From an uncultured Nitrospira sp. (GTDB lineage: Bacteria > Nitrospirota > Nitrospiria > Nitrospirales > Nitrospiraceae): a stretch of DNA of 49,247 bases. Shown here one piece after another: positions 1-10,255 of the stretch. The first letter of the stretch is position 1. Each line of letters starts with the position of its first letter. A program made the translations under genes and the position numbers. The stretch spans positions 1 through 49,247 of the forward strand of contig CABVRV010000017.1 in NCBI GenBank assembly GCA_902500755.1, written 5' to 3'. The notes beneath the pieces are model-generated. The model did not search any database. It saw only the letters and a program-made list of their open reading frames with translations, and was not told where the DNA came from.

Positions 1-908
1 ACATAGGTTGAGCCGGTTGTGGGTATTGCCCGAAACTTGACCGTCGGATCGAGCAAAATTGGCCCTCCTCCCGGGTTGAACAGGAACAGTGACGCATCCA
101 TCGCGTCGTTCTGCATCCATCGAAAATTGAACTGCTGTGTCAGCACCAACCATGGCGTCCGTTCAAGCGGGATCACATTGAGCCCCAACGCCCCATTCAC
201 TTCATCGCCGAACTTGTACCCATCGCTGTTCTTCGCCGTGTACCGATAACTCGCCGACGCGAATTGATTCACCCGGTGAGGAATCAGCTCGTACGTTTGA
301 TAGATCATGGGAACCACACCGAAGTTCCCACGGCCGATTTGGAGAGTCGATTCGGCCAATGTGTCCCCCTGCGCGAACCGCCCATAGCTGCCCGTCGGAA
401 AATCGACGCCCACTCCCACCACGATCATGCTTCGCAGAGTGGGCAACACGTTGTATTTGAGCGTGGCGCGAATGTCGCCAAGTCCCCTCTCGCTGTAGGG
501 CACCGGCGTGAGGCCTCCGATCTGCGCATCCGACTCCACATGCTTGTACGGGATCGCCACTTGAATACCCAGACGATCGGTCAGGCCGTAGTTGAGGTCC
601 AGCGTCGCGGTGCGTGTCGTCGTCTCGATGCGGTTTACATCCAAGTTGGCCAGCGTGAGGGTCCTGTCGCCCTGACTGGCGAAGGGGATACGTCCGCCCT
701 CACCAGGAGGCGCCTCCATTGGCGTAAAGTTATAGATGGCGTTCACGGTCAATAAGCCTTTCATCGGCACCTGTTGCTGTGACCCGATCACAACGAAGCA
801 GCTGACCGAACCGCACGACGCCTCGACGTGGGATGGGGTAAGCACCGAACACACCAGTCCGACGACACCACCGATAGCGAGAACATTGGACCAGATCGTA
901 CGCAGCAT
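1..908 (-). CDS. Outer-membrane beta-barrel protein (phenol MetA-pathway/transporter-like), 3' end outside the window
   Basis: An open frame on the minus strand runs from ATG at 908 to the left edge without a stop, so about 302 residues are visible and the C-terminus is missing. Residues 1-31 look like a signal peptide (MLRTIWSN, a hydrophobic core, then VEASC). The rest alternates short polar and aromatic stretches typical of a beta barrel: LDLNYGLTDRLGIQVAIPY, GLGDIRATLKYNVLP, VGVGVDFPTGSYG. These resemble the 'MetA-pathway of phenol degradation' outer-membrane family (PF13557), whose substrates are mostly unknown. It is the last visible gene of a minus-strand group holding a TlpA-like thioredoxin and two small His/Cys-rich proteins, 96 bp downstream of the nearest. 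The role is inferred as an outer-membrane channel linked to that group; the substrate cannot be told. Confidence 0.75.
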   Translation of the reverse strand, partial: MLRTIWSNVLAIGGVVGLVCSVLTPSHVEASCGSVSCFVVIGSQQQVPMKGLLTVNAIYNFTPMEAPPGEGGRIPFASQGDRTLTLANLDVNRIETTTRTATLDLNYGLTDRLGIQVAIPYKHVESDAQIGGLTPVPYSERGLGDIRATLKYNVLPTLRSMIVVGVGVDFPTGSYGRFAQGDTLAESTLQIGRGNFGVVPMIYQTYELIPHRVNQFASASYRYTAKNSDGYKFGDEVNGALGLNVIPLERTPWLVLTQQFNFRWMQNDAMDASLFLFNPGGGPILLDPTVKFRAIPTTGSTY

Positions 909-1004
909 AAATCCACACTCTTTCTGTTGAGTGACACGACAGAATCCGCACAGCGAACCCCATCGCGAGACACGATTGTTAGAATGACGCGCCGACCGTC
1001 GACG

Positions 1005-1310
1005 CTAGGCTAGAATGCTGGGAGGACCACGAAAGAAGTATGGGAGCGAAACCACACTGAGGACTATTTCAGAGAGAAAGCTGTCGACGAGTTCGAGGAC
1101 CTGTAGGTGCGAAACGAATTGAACAGCAGACGACCCCACACCGATCCCGCCGGCGCACAACCATGCGCAGAGGCCGGTTGAGTGGGTGCCCGCCTGATGG
1201 TCGGCATGGTGTTCGGCATGACCGACACTCGGGGCGACCATAGCCCCGTTTACCATTATGATGCAGAGCAATAAGGCCCAGATGAATGCGGATCGTTTCA
1301 CTTCCTCCAC
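1005..1310 (-). CDS. Small exported His/Cys-rich protein, copy 1 (DUF2946/CopL-like)
   Basis: About 101 residues with an N-terminal hydrophobic signal or anchor (FIWALLLCIIMVNGAMVA). A His-rich patch follows, with the spacing H-A-x-H-H-A-x-H-Q-A-x-T-H, then an LCAWLCA motif. The C-terminus is hydrophobic and ends FFRGPPSILA. The same order (signal, His patch, LCxWxCA, RxPPSxxA tail) is repeated in the gene at 2020-2325, so the two are paralogues. The architecture recalls small metal-associated families such as DUF2946 and CopL, but I cannot assign it with certainty. His and Cys residues make metal (copper or zinc) binding in the periplasm a reasonable inference. It lies 12 bp downstream of the TlpA-like gene, consistent with one transcript. 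The start is GTG at 1310 or GTG at 1301; no ATG fits. Confidence 0.65.
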   Translation of the reverse strand: MEEVKRSAFIWALLLCIIMVNGAMVAPSVGHAEHHADHQAGTHSTGLCAWLCAGGIGVGSSAVQFVSHLQVLELVDSFLSEIVLSVVSLPYFFRGPPSILA

Positions 1311-1322
1311 CTACACACTCTT

Positions 1323-1880
1323 CTATTGAATCGACGCAGCCTTTATTGGCTCTGGCTTTTGGATACGTGCAACGGTATCGAGGATGACCTGCTCGGTCAG
1401 GAGCCCGCCTTTGATGTATTCCCGGACCACGCCTTTTTCATCGATGAACACGCTGACCGGTAAGCCGAAGACTCCGAACTGATTCGCCACTTTGTTATCC
1501 CGGTCCAGGAGCACCGGGAACGTATGGCCATATTGTTGGATATGCTCTCGTACCTTTGCCTCGTCTTCCAGCTCATTGATGGCCAACACGACGAATCCCT
1601 TGTCACGGAGATTGTCATACGTCGTCTGCATCGCCGGCATTTCCGTTGTGCAGGGCTTGCACCAGGTGGCCCAAAAATTCACCAGCACGACTTTGCCGCG
1701 ATATTGACTCAAGCTCTGTGGCTTGCCTGTCAAGTCGGGTAGGCGGAAATCCTCGGCGGTCGTGCCCACTGCCGGCACTCGCGAGCCCATTCCCCATACC
1801 AGACTTCCGCTGGTCACGAGCAACGCGCTCGCGAGTAGCACCTCCAATAGAATACTAGTGGCATTCTGTTTGATGTTCAT
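1323..1880 (-). CDS. TlpA/ResA-like thiol-disulfide oxidoreductase, membrane-anchored
   Basis: A thioredoxin-fold protein of 185 residues. Residues about 8-30 form a signal anchor, placing the domain in the periplasm. The redox motif W-C-K-P-C has its cysteines at residues 74 and 77, and the cis-proline loop GLPVSVFID (Pro141) is intact, as in the AhpC/TSA-Redoxin branch of TlpA/ResA. Such proteins reduce cytochrome c haem-site thiols or copper-site cysteines of oxidase subunits. Flanking small His/Cys-rich proteins suggest its substrates could be their CxWxC cysteines (inference). I prefer ATG 1880, preceded by GGAGGG at short spacing; an in-frame TTG at 1892 would add four residues but lacks a ribosome site. 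Confidence 0.9.
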   Translation of the reverse strand: MNIKQNATSILLEVLLASALLVTSGSLVWGMGSRVPAVGTTAEDFRLPDLTGKPQSLSQYRGKVVLVNFWATWCKPCTTEMPAMQTTYDNLRDKGFVVLAINELEDEAKVREHIQQYGHTFPVLLDRDNKVANQFGVFGLPVSVFIDEKGVVREYIKGGLLTEQVILDTVARIQKPEPIKAASIQ

Positions 1881-2019
1881 AGCCCTCCACAATCTTCCAC
1901 TCTAGTCAAATGTGTCTATCTGAAGAACACCGCCAATTTCCGTCTCCGCATTCAAGAGATGGCGTCCGGTAATGAAAACGATCCTTCACCTTTCAGAAGG
2001 CGCAGCAACCGCTTATTTT

Positions 2020-2325
2020 TTACGCTATGAAGGACGGTGGAGCTCGGCTCGGAGAGATTCTCGGCAGCTCGGAGAAGATAGGAATCGTATGAGAAAGCTG
2101 GATAACTGCAACCGAGCTACGCTCGGATTGAATCAGTACAACTTCGGTGTCTAGGACCGTACCGGCAGCACACATCCAGGAGCAGAGCAGGGTCCCATGT
2201 GTAGCCGCTTGATGCTGCGCGTGGTGCCCGGCATGTTCCGCAGATTGTGCCTGGGCTATTCCGCCGATAGTGAGAACACAGAGCACAATGAAAATTGAGA
2301 GGAGCTTGCGGAGCGTATAATCCAT
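2020..2325 (-). CDS. Small exported His/Cys-rich protein, copy 2 (DUF2946/CopL-like)
   Basis: Paralogue of the protein at 1005-1310, about 101 residues. It has an N-terminal hydrophobic stretch (LLSIFIVLCVLTIGGIAQAQ) with a plausible signal-peptidase site after AQA. The His patch has the same H-A-x-H-H-A-x-H-Q-A-x-T-H spacing, followed by LCSWMCAAG and a C-terminal SRAPPSFIA. It is the first gene of the minus-strand group and is divergent from secA. ATG 2325 has GAGAAG eight bases upstream; an in-frame GTG at 2334 is the alternative. Function is unknown; periplasmic metal handling with the neighbouring TlpA-like protein is an inference from the His/Cys content. Confidence 0.65.
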   Translation of the reverse strand: MDYTLRKLLSIFIVLCVLTIGGIAQAQSAEHAGHHAQHQAATHGTLLCSWMCAAGTVLDTEVVLIQSERSSVAVIQLSHTIPIFSELPRISPSRAPPSFIA

Positions 2326-2561
2326 CGGAGGCACTTCTCAAAATTGCTGAGGCCCGTTATGGGCACATGCAACAAAAATCTACCGATGCAGCTGATACTA
2401 CAATGGCAGTGAAATGTTAGGCGACGGTGACAACGCTTGTCAAGCCGCCGCAATCCGACCTGAGGATCGAGTAGGATTCATTGATCGGATGCTGTATACT
2501 GCCAAGCTTATTGGGATAACATCGCTCATTCACAACGGCTTTCTCATTTCGTATTACATCT

Positions 2562-5285
<2,724 letters not shown>

Positions 5286-5473
5286 TGACGCTCGCCTGAA
5301 AAATGACATGGACCGTGGCCGTGGTCTCAATACGGAAGCCTTCAACCTCCACTCACCTCAACAAGTCCAATTAGCCGTTGAGCCAGCTCTTACGTTGGAC
5401 GTTTTAGACTCCATTCCTCCTTATTCCGCCTTGACTTAACGCAGTTCCGAGGGCTACTCTATGCCCCTTTCGA

Positions 5474-5524
5474 CCCCTTAGAAGATGGGCAGACGCTGCC
5501 CATGATCTAGGGGTGTCACTTTTT
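5474..5524 (+). terminator. Long hairpin with T-tract downstream of secA
   Basis: Perfect inner stem ATGGGCAG-ACG-CTGCCCAT (5484-5502), extended outward by CCCCTTAGA pairing with TCTAGGGG (5474-5513) with small bulges. TTTTT follows at 5520-5524, seven bases after the stem. The stem is strong but the spacing to the T-run is longer than ideal. It could end secA transcription or act as an attenuator in the leader of the next operon, whose first start codon is only 30 bases further on. Confidence 0.6.
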
Positions 5525-5553
5525 CCATTGATGACGGTACATTGGAGCTTTCT

Positions 5554-6729
5554 GTGAGCATCGGGCATCCAGAACTCGTCGCCTCCATTGCTGCTGAAAT
5601 CGCTGTCTCAGGACCGATTCCGTTCGCTCGGTTCATGGAGTTAGCCCTCTATCATCCGCAGTTCGGCTACTACATGCGCGCGCCGGAATACATGGTTGAA
5701 CGGATCGGGTGGCGTGGCGATTTCTATACGAGTTCGGACGTCCATCCTATTCTTGGACAAGCCCTCGCAAAACAAGCGGAACAGATAGACCGGTTACTAG
5801 GGCAACCTGACCCATTTATCGTAGTCGAAACGGGACCCGGTAAAGGATTGCTGGCAAAACACTTTCTCTCCGCCTGTCAGAGGCACTTCAGATCATTGTT
5901 CGAGCGCCTTCAATATGCTTTGGTTGAACGAAGCCCAGCCATGCAAGCTTTACAGCGCAAGAACATGGCTCCTTGGCTCGATCGCCCGAGCTGCATCACC
6001 TGGCTAAATGATGTTGCGAAATTGGCTCAGGAAGGGGTGAACGGGCTCATCCTGAGCAATGAACTCATCGATTCATTTCCCGTCCATCGTATTCAAGTCA
6101 CAGCCAACGGAACTGAAGAGTTGTGGGTGGACTATCAAAGCGGGCGATTCGTTGAAAGTTTGCGGCCCCTGTCGTCCGAAGCCTTGTCCAACTACGTACG
6201 CCGAATAGGCGCCGATTGGCCTGAAGGCTATCGAACCGAAATCAATGTTCACGCGTTGAGTTGGATGCAGCAGGTGGCTCAACTCATCAATCGAGGGATC
6301 GTGCTCACGATCGATTATGGCCATACTGCCCAGGATCTCTATCGACCTGATCGGAAAGCCGGCACATTCCTCTGTTATTCACGACAATCCGTCAACGAGG
6401 AGCCGTTCCTGCGCGTGGGGGATCAGGACATGACCGCGCATGTGGATTTTACAAGCCTGGCTAATACCGGGGAAGAATATGGTCTCCGCACGACCGGCTT
6501 CACCAATCAACTGAGTTTTCTGATGGGGCTTGGCGTTGAACGCATGATAGAGGCGCTGGAACCAGACAGCCCTACGTTCAAAGCCGCTATTCACTTGCTC
6601 AGGCCAAACGGTATGGGGACCACCTTCAAGGTCCTTGTTCAGCACAAGGGAATGGTGAGTCCCGAACTGGATGGCTTGAAGTACAAGCCATTTTTTGATT
6701 CAGCACTCACGACACAGTCGGCGGCGTAA
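5554..6729 (+). CDS. SAM-dependent methyltransferase, MidA/NDUFAF7 family (COG1565)
   Basis: About 391 residues, the usual family length. Near the N-terminus are family signatures GPIPFARFMELALYHPQFGYY and a GDFYTSSDVHPILGQALA segment. The SAM motif VVETGPGKGLLAKHFL follows, then ILSNELIDSFPVHR and LTIDYGH. In mitochondria the orthologue NDUFAF7 dimethylates an arginine of the complex I 49-kDa subunit (NuoD homologue) and is needed for assembly. This gene is 75 bp upstream of nuoA and in the same direction, so the same role on NuoCD is a strong contextual inference. The start chosen is GTG 5554 because GGAG sits six bases upstream; the in-frame TTG at 5542 lacks a ribosome site. Confidence 0.92.
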   Translation: MSIGHPELVASIAAEIAVSGPIPFARFMELALYHPQFGYYMRAPEYMVERIGWRGDFYTSSDVHPILGQALAKQAEQIDRLLGQPDPFIVVETGPGKGLLAKHFLSACQRHFRSLFERLQYALVERSPAMQALQRKNMAPWLDRPSCITWLNDVAKLAQEGVNGLILSNELIDSFPVHRIQVTANGTEELWVDYQSGRFVESLRPLSSEALSNYVRRIGADWPEGYRTEINVHALSWMQQVAQLINRGIVLTIDYGHTAQDLYRPDRKAGTFLCYSRQSVNEEPFLRVGDQDMTAHVDFTSLANTGEEYGLRTTGFTNQLSFLMGLGVERMIEALEPDSPTFKAAIHLLRPNGMGTTFKVLVQHKGMVSPELDGLKYKPFFDSALTTQSAA

Positions 6730-6769
6730 AGGACCAAAACATGACGAGTTCTCCGATATTCGGTGACGG

Positions 6770-6804
6770 TTCACTTTTCACGCTTCACGTTTCACGGTAT
6801 TCAC
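6770..6804. repeat. Heptamer tandem repeat (TTCACGY) abutting the nuoA start
   Basis: Five 7-bp units in perfect register: TTCACTT, TTCACGC, TTCACGT, TTCACGG and the diverged TATTCAC, ending one base before the nuoA ATG at 6805. No Shine-Dalgarno sequence remains in this stretch. The same heptamer appears as an inverted pair inside the coding sequence at 47242-47336, showing that it is a dispersed repeat in this genome. Confidence 0.8.
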
Positions 6805-7176
6805 ATGGGTAATATCACTGCTCCAGAGAGCTATGTACCGATCCTCATCTTCATCGGTGTCGCCATTGCTCTAGGGACCGTCACACTTCTCCTTGGCAGC
6901 TTTGTCCGTCCGAACCAGCCCTATCGAGCTAAATTAGCGCCGTATGAAAGCGGAAGCCCGCTGTTTCAGGACGCCCGTGTGCAGTTCCCGATCCGGTATT
7001 ACATCATTGCCATGCTCTTCGTGATTTTCGACATCGAGATCGTCTTTATGTTCCCGTGGGCTGTTGCGTTCAACGATCTTGGGCTGGTTGGATTAGTGGA
7101 GATGATCGTCTTCATCGCCATTCTGGTAGTAGGGTTTTGGTACGCCTGGAAAAAGGGGGCACTCGAATGGGATTAG
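6805..7176 (+). CDS. nuoA: NADH-quinone oxidoreductase subunit A
   Basis: A 123-residue membrane subunit of complex I with three predicted transmembrane helices (about residues 10-31, 68-90 and 95-115). The conserved matrix-side loop reads KLAPYESGSPLFQDARVQFPIRYY and contains the invariant YESG element. The FDIEIVFMFPWA helix carries the acidic residues near the quinone tunnel. The start at ATG 6805 (MGNITAPESY) is preferred on homology; the upstream open frame is just translated repeat. It is the first nuo gene, 75 bp after the methyltransferase. Confidence 0.97.
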   Translation: MGNITAPESYVPILIFIGVAIALGTVTLLLGSFVRPNQPYRAKLAPYESGSPLFQDARVQFPIRYYIIAMLFVIFDIEIVFMFPWAVAFNDLGLVGLVEMIVFIAILVVGFWYAWKKGALEWD

Positions 7177-7266
7177 GCGGATTGGGACCCCTTCCGCTGC
7201 GGGCGAATGGAACCGTAACCGACGCCGCCCGCTCATCATTCTCGCTAGGGAAAAGAAGAGGATAAG

Positions 7267-7746
7267 GTGAGTCTTCTTGAGCGCCAATTTGATGCCAATG
7301 TCGTGACGACGAACCTGGATGCCGTCGTCAACTGGGCCAGGAAGTCCGCGCTCTGGCCCATGACCTTCGGGCTGGCCTGCTGCGCGATCGAGATGATCGC
7401 CAGCGTCTCCTCCCGTTACGATCTTGACCGCTTCGGGGCCGGCGTCTTTCGCGCGTCGCCCCGGCAGTCGGATCTTATGATTGTCGCCGGAACCGTGTCG
7501 CGAAAGATGGCCCCGGTCATTCGACGGATCTATGACCAGATGCCTGAGCCTCGCTACGTGATCTGTATGGGTTCCTGTGCGACGTCGGGCAATCATTACA
7601 ACAGCTATGCGGTCGTTCAGGGGGTAGATCAAATCGTGCCGGTCGACGTCTATGTTCCCGGTTGCCCACCCAGACCGGAAGCCTTGTTGGACGGGCTCCT
7701 AAAGTTACAGGAGAAGATCCAACGCGAGAGGATATTCGTGAAGTAG
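7267..7746 (+). CDS. nuoB: NADH-quinone oxidoreductase subunit B
   Basis: 159 residues. This peripheral-arm subunit binds cluster N2, which passes electrons to quinone. Ligands are all visible: tandem Cys38-Cys39 (GLACCAIEM), Cys104 (MGSCATSG) and Cys133 (PGCPPRPE). GTG start at 7267 with AGAGGATAAG just upstream. The 90 bp after nuoA has no gene. Confidence 0.98.
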   Translation: MSLLERQFDANVVTTNLDAVVNWARKSALWPMTFGLACCAIEMIASVSSRYDLDRFGAGVFRASPRQSDLMIVAGTVSRKMAPVIRRIYDQMPEPRYVICMGSCATSGNHYNSYAVVQGVDQIVPVDVYVPGCPPRPEALLDGLLKLQEKIQRERIFVK

Positions 7747-7809
7747 CGCCTTGACCCGTCACCGGACGCCAGGCGAATGAAATGCGAGTAAAGCCGATCT
7801 GAGGGATGG

Positions 7810-9585
7810 ATGAGAGTGATGATTGACGAGCACATGCAATCTCTCACTGATACCCTGCTGAACAAGCTCTCAGAAGCGGTACGCTCTGTCGATGTCGACA
7901 CGGCCCGATCAGAGGTCACCGTTCATGTCGCCGCGCCGAGGATCTTGGAGGTCGCTCGCTTTTTACGCGAAGACCCGGCAGCCTGCTTTGACCACATCAC
8001 CGATATTTGCTCCGCCGACTATCCAGCCGATCAGGAACGGTTTGAAGTCATCTATCTTTTATTGTCACTTCCTTACGGTAAACGCATTCGCCTCAAGGCC
8101 AGAGTAACTGAAGACAACCCGGCCCTCGATTCGGTCACGAGCGTGTGGCGTGGGGCGACCTTCTTGGAGCGAGAAGTCTACGACATGATGGGGATCCGAT
8201 TCACGGGCCACCCGGATCTCCGTCGCATCCTTCTCCCGGAGGACTACGCTGAAGGCTATCCTCTGCGCAAGGATTTCCCGACCGAAGGTCGTGGATGGCG
8301 CAGTCAATTCGACTTCATCCCTCGCCTGGATGAACCACCGGTCGAGCACATCGAAAGTGAAGTTCCGGAGGCCGAAAAGAAGCTGTTTCTCGCCGAGCCA
8401 TCCGTATCCTCATCGAGTCGTCGAGAAGAATTATTGCTGAACATGGGCCCACAGCATCCGAGTACGCACGGTGTTGTGCGGGTCGTGCTTGAGCTGGATG
8501 GAGAGCGAATCGTGAAGGCCACGCCGGACCTCGGCTATCTCCATCGTGGGGTTGAGAAATTGGCTGAAGGCTTGGCCTACATGCAAATCATCCCCCATAC
8601 CGACCGACTCGATTATGTCTGTGCCATGGCGAATAATTACGCCTATGTGCGGGCCGTTGAAAAACTGCTTGGGATCACCGTGCCTGAACGAGCCGAGTAT
8701 ATCCGCACCATCGTCGCGGAGATGCAGCGTATCCTCGGCCATCTGTTCTGGCTGGGAGCCCAGGCTTTGGATATCGGGGCCATGACCGTCTTCTTTTGGA
8801 CATTTCGTGAGCGAGAGACCTTGCTCGACATGTTCGAACGATTGTGTGGAGCCAGACTGACCTTGAATTATTACCGGATCGGCGGCGTGGACAGCGACTT
8901 CACTCCGGAACTGGTGGATCGGCTCAAGACGTTCCTGGACACCTTTCCCGAGAAGGTGGATGAGTACGATTCACTGCTGGCCAGCAACCGAATCTGGTTG
9001 GGACGGACGAAACACGTCGCCATGATCTCCGGGGAAGACGCGATCAATTTCGGCATGACTGGTCCGGCCTTGCGAGGATCCGGCGTCGCGTACGACGTTC
9101 GTAAACTCGAACCCTACGGCGTCTACCACAAGGTGGACTGGGAAGTGCCGGTCGGGAAAAACGGCGACACCTATGATCGCTATTGGATCCGCGTCGAGGA
9201 GATGCGGCAAAGCGCGCGGATCATCACGCAATGCCTGGATCAGTTGCCGCCAGGACAGATCATCGCTGATGTGCCGCAGTACATCCCGCCGCCCAAGCAG
9301 CAAGTGATGCGCGATATGGAGAGCCTGATTCACCATTTCATCATCTTCACGCAAGGCTTCAAGCCGCCGAAGGGTGAAACCTATTGCGCGACCGAGGCAC
9401 CAAAGGGTGAACTTGGATTTTTCATCATCAGCGACGGGAGCCCCCGTCCCTATCGATTGAAGATTCGGTCTCCTTCTTTCATCCACATGGGCGCGTTCGA
9501 CCACATGGCTCGGGGTTACTTGATTTCCGACATCATCACGATTTTCGGCACGTATGATGTCGTCATGGGAGAGTGCGACCGGTGA
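7810..9585 (+). CDS. nuoCD: NADH-quinone oxidoreductase, fused subunits C and D
   Basis: 591 residues. Roughly 1-190 is the NuoC (30-kDa) domain with the WRGATFLEREVYDMMGIRF and YAEGYPLRKDFP motifs; roughly 205-591 is the NuoD (49-kDa) domain starting at LLLNMGPQHPSTHG. Fusion of C and D is known in several bacterial lineages. The quinone-site histidine and the arginine after it are in YLHRGVEKL (His245, Arg246); this is probably the arginine equivalent to the site methylated by NDUFAF7 in mitochondria. The C-terminus ends with DVVMGECDR as usual. ATG 7810 has GAGGGA only three bases upstream; GTG 7816 or ATG 7819 are alternative starts. Confidence 0.97.
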   Translation: MRVMIDEHMQSLTDTLLNKLSEAVRSVDVDTARSEVTVHVAAPRILEVARFLREDPAACFDHITDICSADYPADQERFEVIYLLLSLPYGKRIRLKARVTEDNPALDSVTSVWRGATFLEREVYDMMGIRFTGHPDLRRILLPEDYAEGYPLRKDFPTEGRGWRSQFDFIPRLDEPPVEHIESEVPEAEKKLFLAEPSVSSSSRREELLLNMGPQHPSTHGVVRVVLELDGERIVKATPDLGYLHRGVEKLAEGLAYMQIIPHTDRLDYVCAMANNYAYVRAVEKLLGITVPERAEYIRTIVAEMQRILGHLFWLGAQALDIGAMTVFFWTFRERETLLDMFERLCGARLTLNYYRIGGVDSDFTPELVDRLKTFLDTFPEKVDEYDSLLASNRIWLGRTKHVAMISGEDAINFGMTGPALRGSGVAYDVRKLEPYGVYHKVDWEVPVGKNGDTYDRYWIRVEEMRQSARIITQCLDQLPPGQIIADVPQYIPPPKQQVMRDMESLIHHFIIFTQGFKPPKGETYCATEAPKGELGFFIISDGSPRPYRLKIRSPSFIHMGAFDHMARGYLISDIITIFGTYDVVMGECDR

Positions 9586-9595
9586 TCTATGAGCG

Positions 9596-9642
9596 GCTGA
9601 CAGGAAAGAGCGCTGACGGGCCGACATCTGGAACTTGTCAGC
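9596..9642. repeat. Intergenic stem-loop repeat, copy 1 (nuoCD-nuoE)
   Basis: Begins GCTGACAGG and ends ACTTGTCAGC, a 7-base inverted pair (GCTGACA/TGTCAGC) around about 33 bases, with an internal GCTGACGGG. It ends 16 bases before the nuoE ATG. Two similar elements lie before nuoF and nuoG. Confidence 0.65.
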
Positions 9643-9658
9643 GCCGGGACGAGGAAGT

Positions 9659-10204
9659 ATGACGTTCTCGGAAAAATATAAGGACGAAATCACCGATATC
9701 CTATCGCGCTATCCGGTCAAGCGGTCTGCCCTGATTCCCCTTCTCTATGTCGCGCAGCGCGATCAGGGCTACGTGACCGAGTCAGCGATGCAAGAGATCG
9801 CGCAGCTTCTCAGACTGACGCCTCCGCAGGTCTACGAGACGATCACCTTCTACACGATGTTTAACCTCAAGCCGACGGGTAGGTTCCACTTGCAGGTCTG
9901 CAAATCCCTCATGTGCGCGCTCGTGGGTTCAGACACGCTGTTCGGATGGATCCACGCGAAGCTGGGGATTGGGCCCGGCGAGACCACGGCAGACGGGCTA
10001 TTCAGCCTCAGCGCGGTTGAGTGTTTGGCTGCGTGCGGGACCGGTCCAATGATGCAGGTCAATGATGACTACTACGAGCAACTGACTGAGGACAAACTAG
10101 ATCGCATTGTATCCGATCTGCGCTCAACGGGGACCAGTCCCCTCAAGAGCGGGCCCTTCATGTGGCCGGAAGCGGTGGAGTCTGCTGACAGGCCATCAAG
10201 TTGA
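9659..10204 (+). CDS. nuoE: NADH-quinone oxidoreductase subunit E
   Basis: 181 residues, the 24-kDa thioredoxin-like subunit of the NADH-oxidising module. The [2Fe-2S] cluster N1a ligands are Cys81 and Cys86 (VCKSLMCALVG), and Cys122 and Cys126 (VECLAACGTGP). The C-terminus is about 15-20 residues longer than usual, proline/serine rich, and its last codons overlap the start of a repeat element. ATG 9659 is chosen because GAGGA lies just upstream and the family's N-terminus begins there. Confidence 0.97.
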   Translation: MTFSEKYKDEITDILSRYPVKRSALIPLLYVAQRDQGYVTESAMQEIAQLLRLTPPQVYETITFYTMFNLKPTGRFHLQVCKSLMCALVGSDTLFGWIHAKLGIGPGETTADGLFSLSAVECLAACGTGPMMQVNDDYYEQLTEDKLDRIVSDLRSTGTSPLKSGPFMWPEAVESADRPSS

Positions 10205-10245
10205 CAGGTTGACATCAGCCTCTTGCAGCTTGTGTACTTGTCAGC
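10184..10245. repeat. Intergenic stem-loop repeat, copy 2 (nuoE-nuoF)
   Basis: Starts with GCTGACAGG inside the last codons of nuoE, contains TTGACAGGTTGACA, and ends TTGTCAGC ten bases before the nuoF ATG. Ends are inverted relative to each other as in copies 1 and 3. Confidence 0.65.
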
Positions 10246-10255
10246 ATGTAAATAT

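Noticed and set aside
264-755. 163-residue plus-strand ORF
   Set aside because: It lies opposite the outer-membrane barrel gene (1-908 minus), which has a signal peptide and barrel pattern; the plus frame has no family features.
7093-7632. 179-residue minus-strand ORF across nuoA and nuoB
   Set aside because: Antisense shadow of conserved complex I genes; composition reflects codon bias of the opposite strand.
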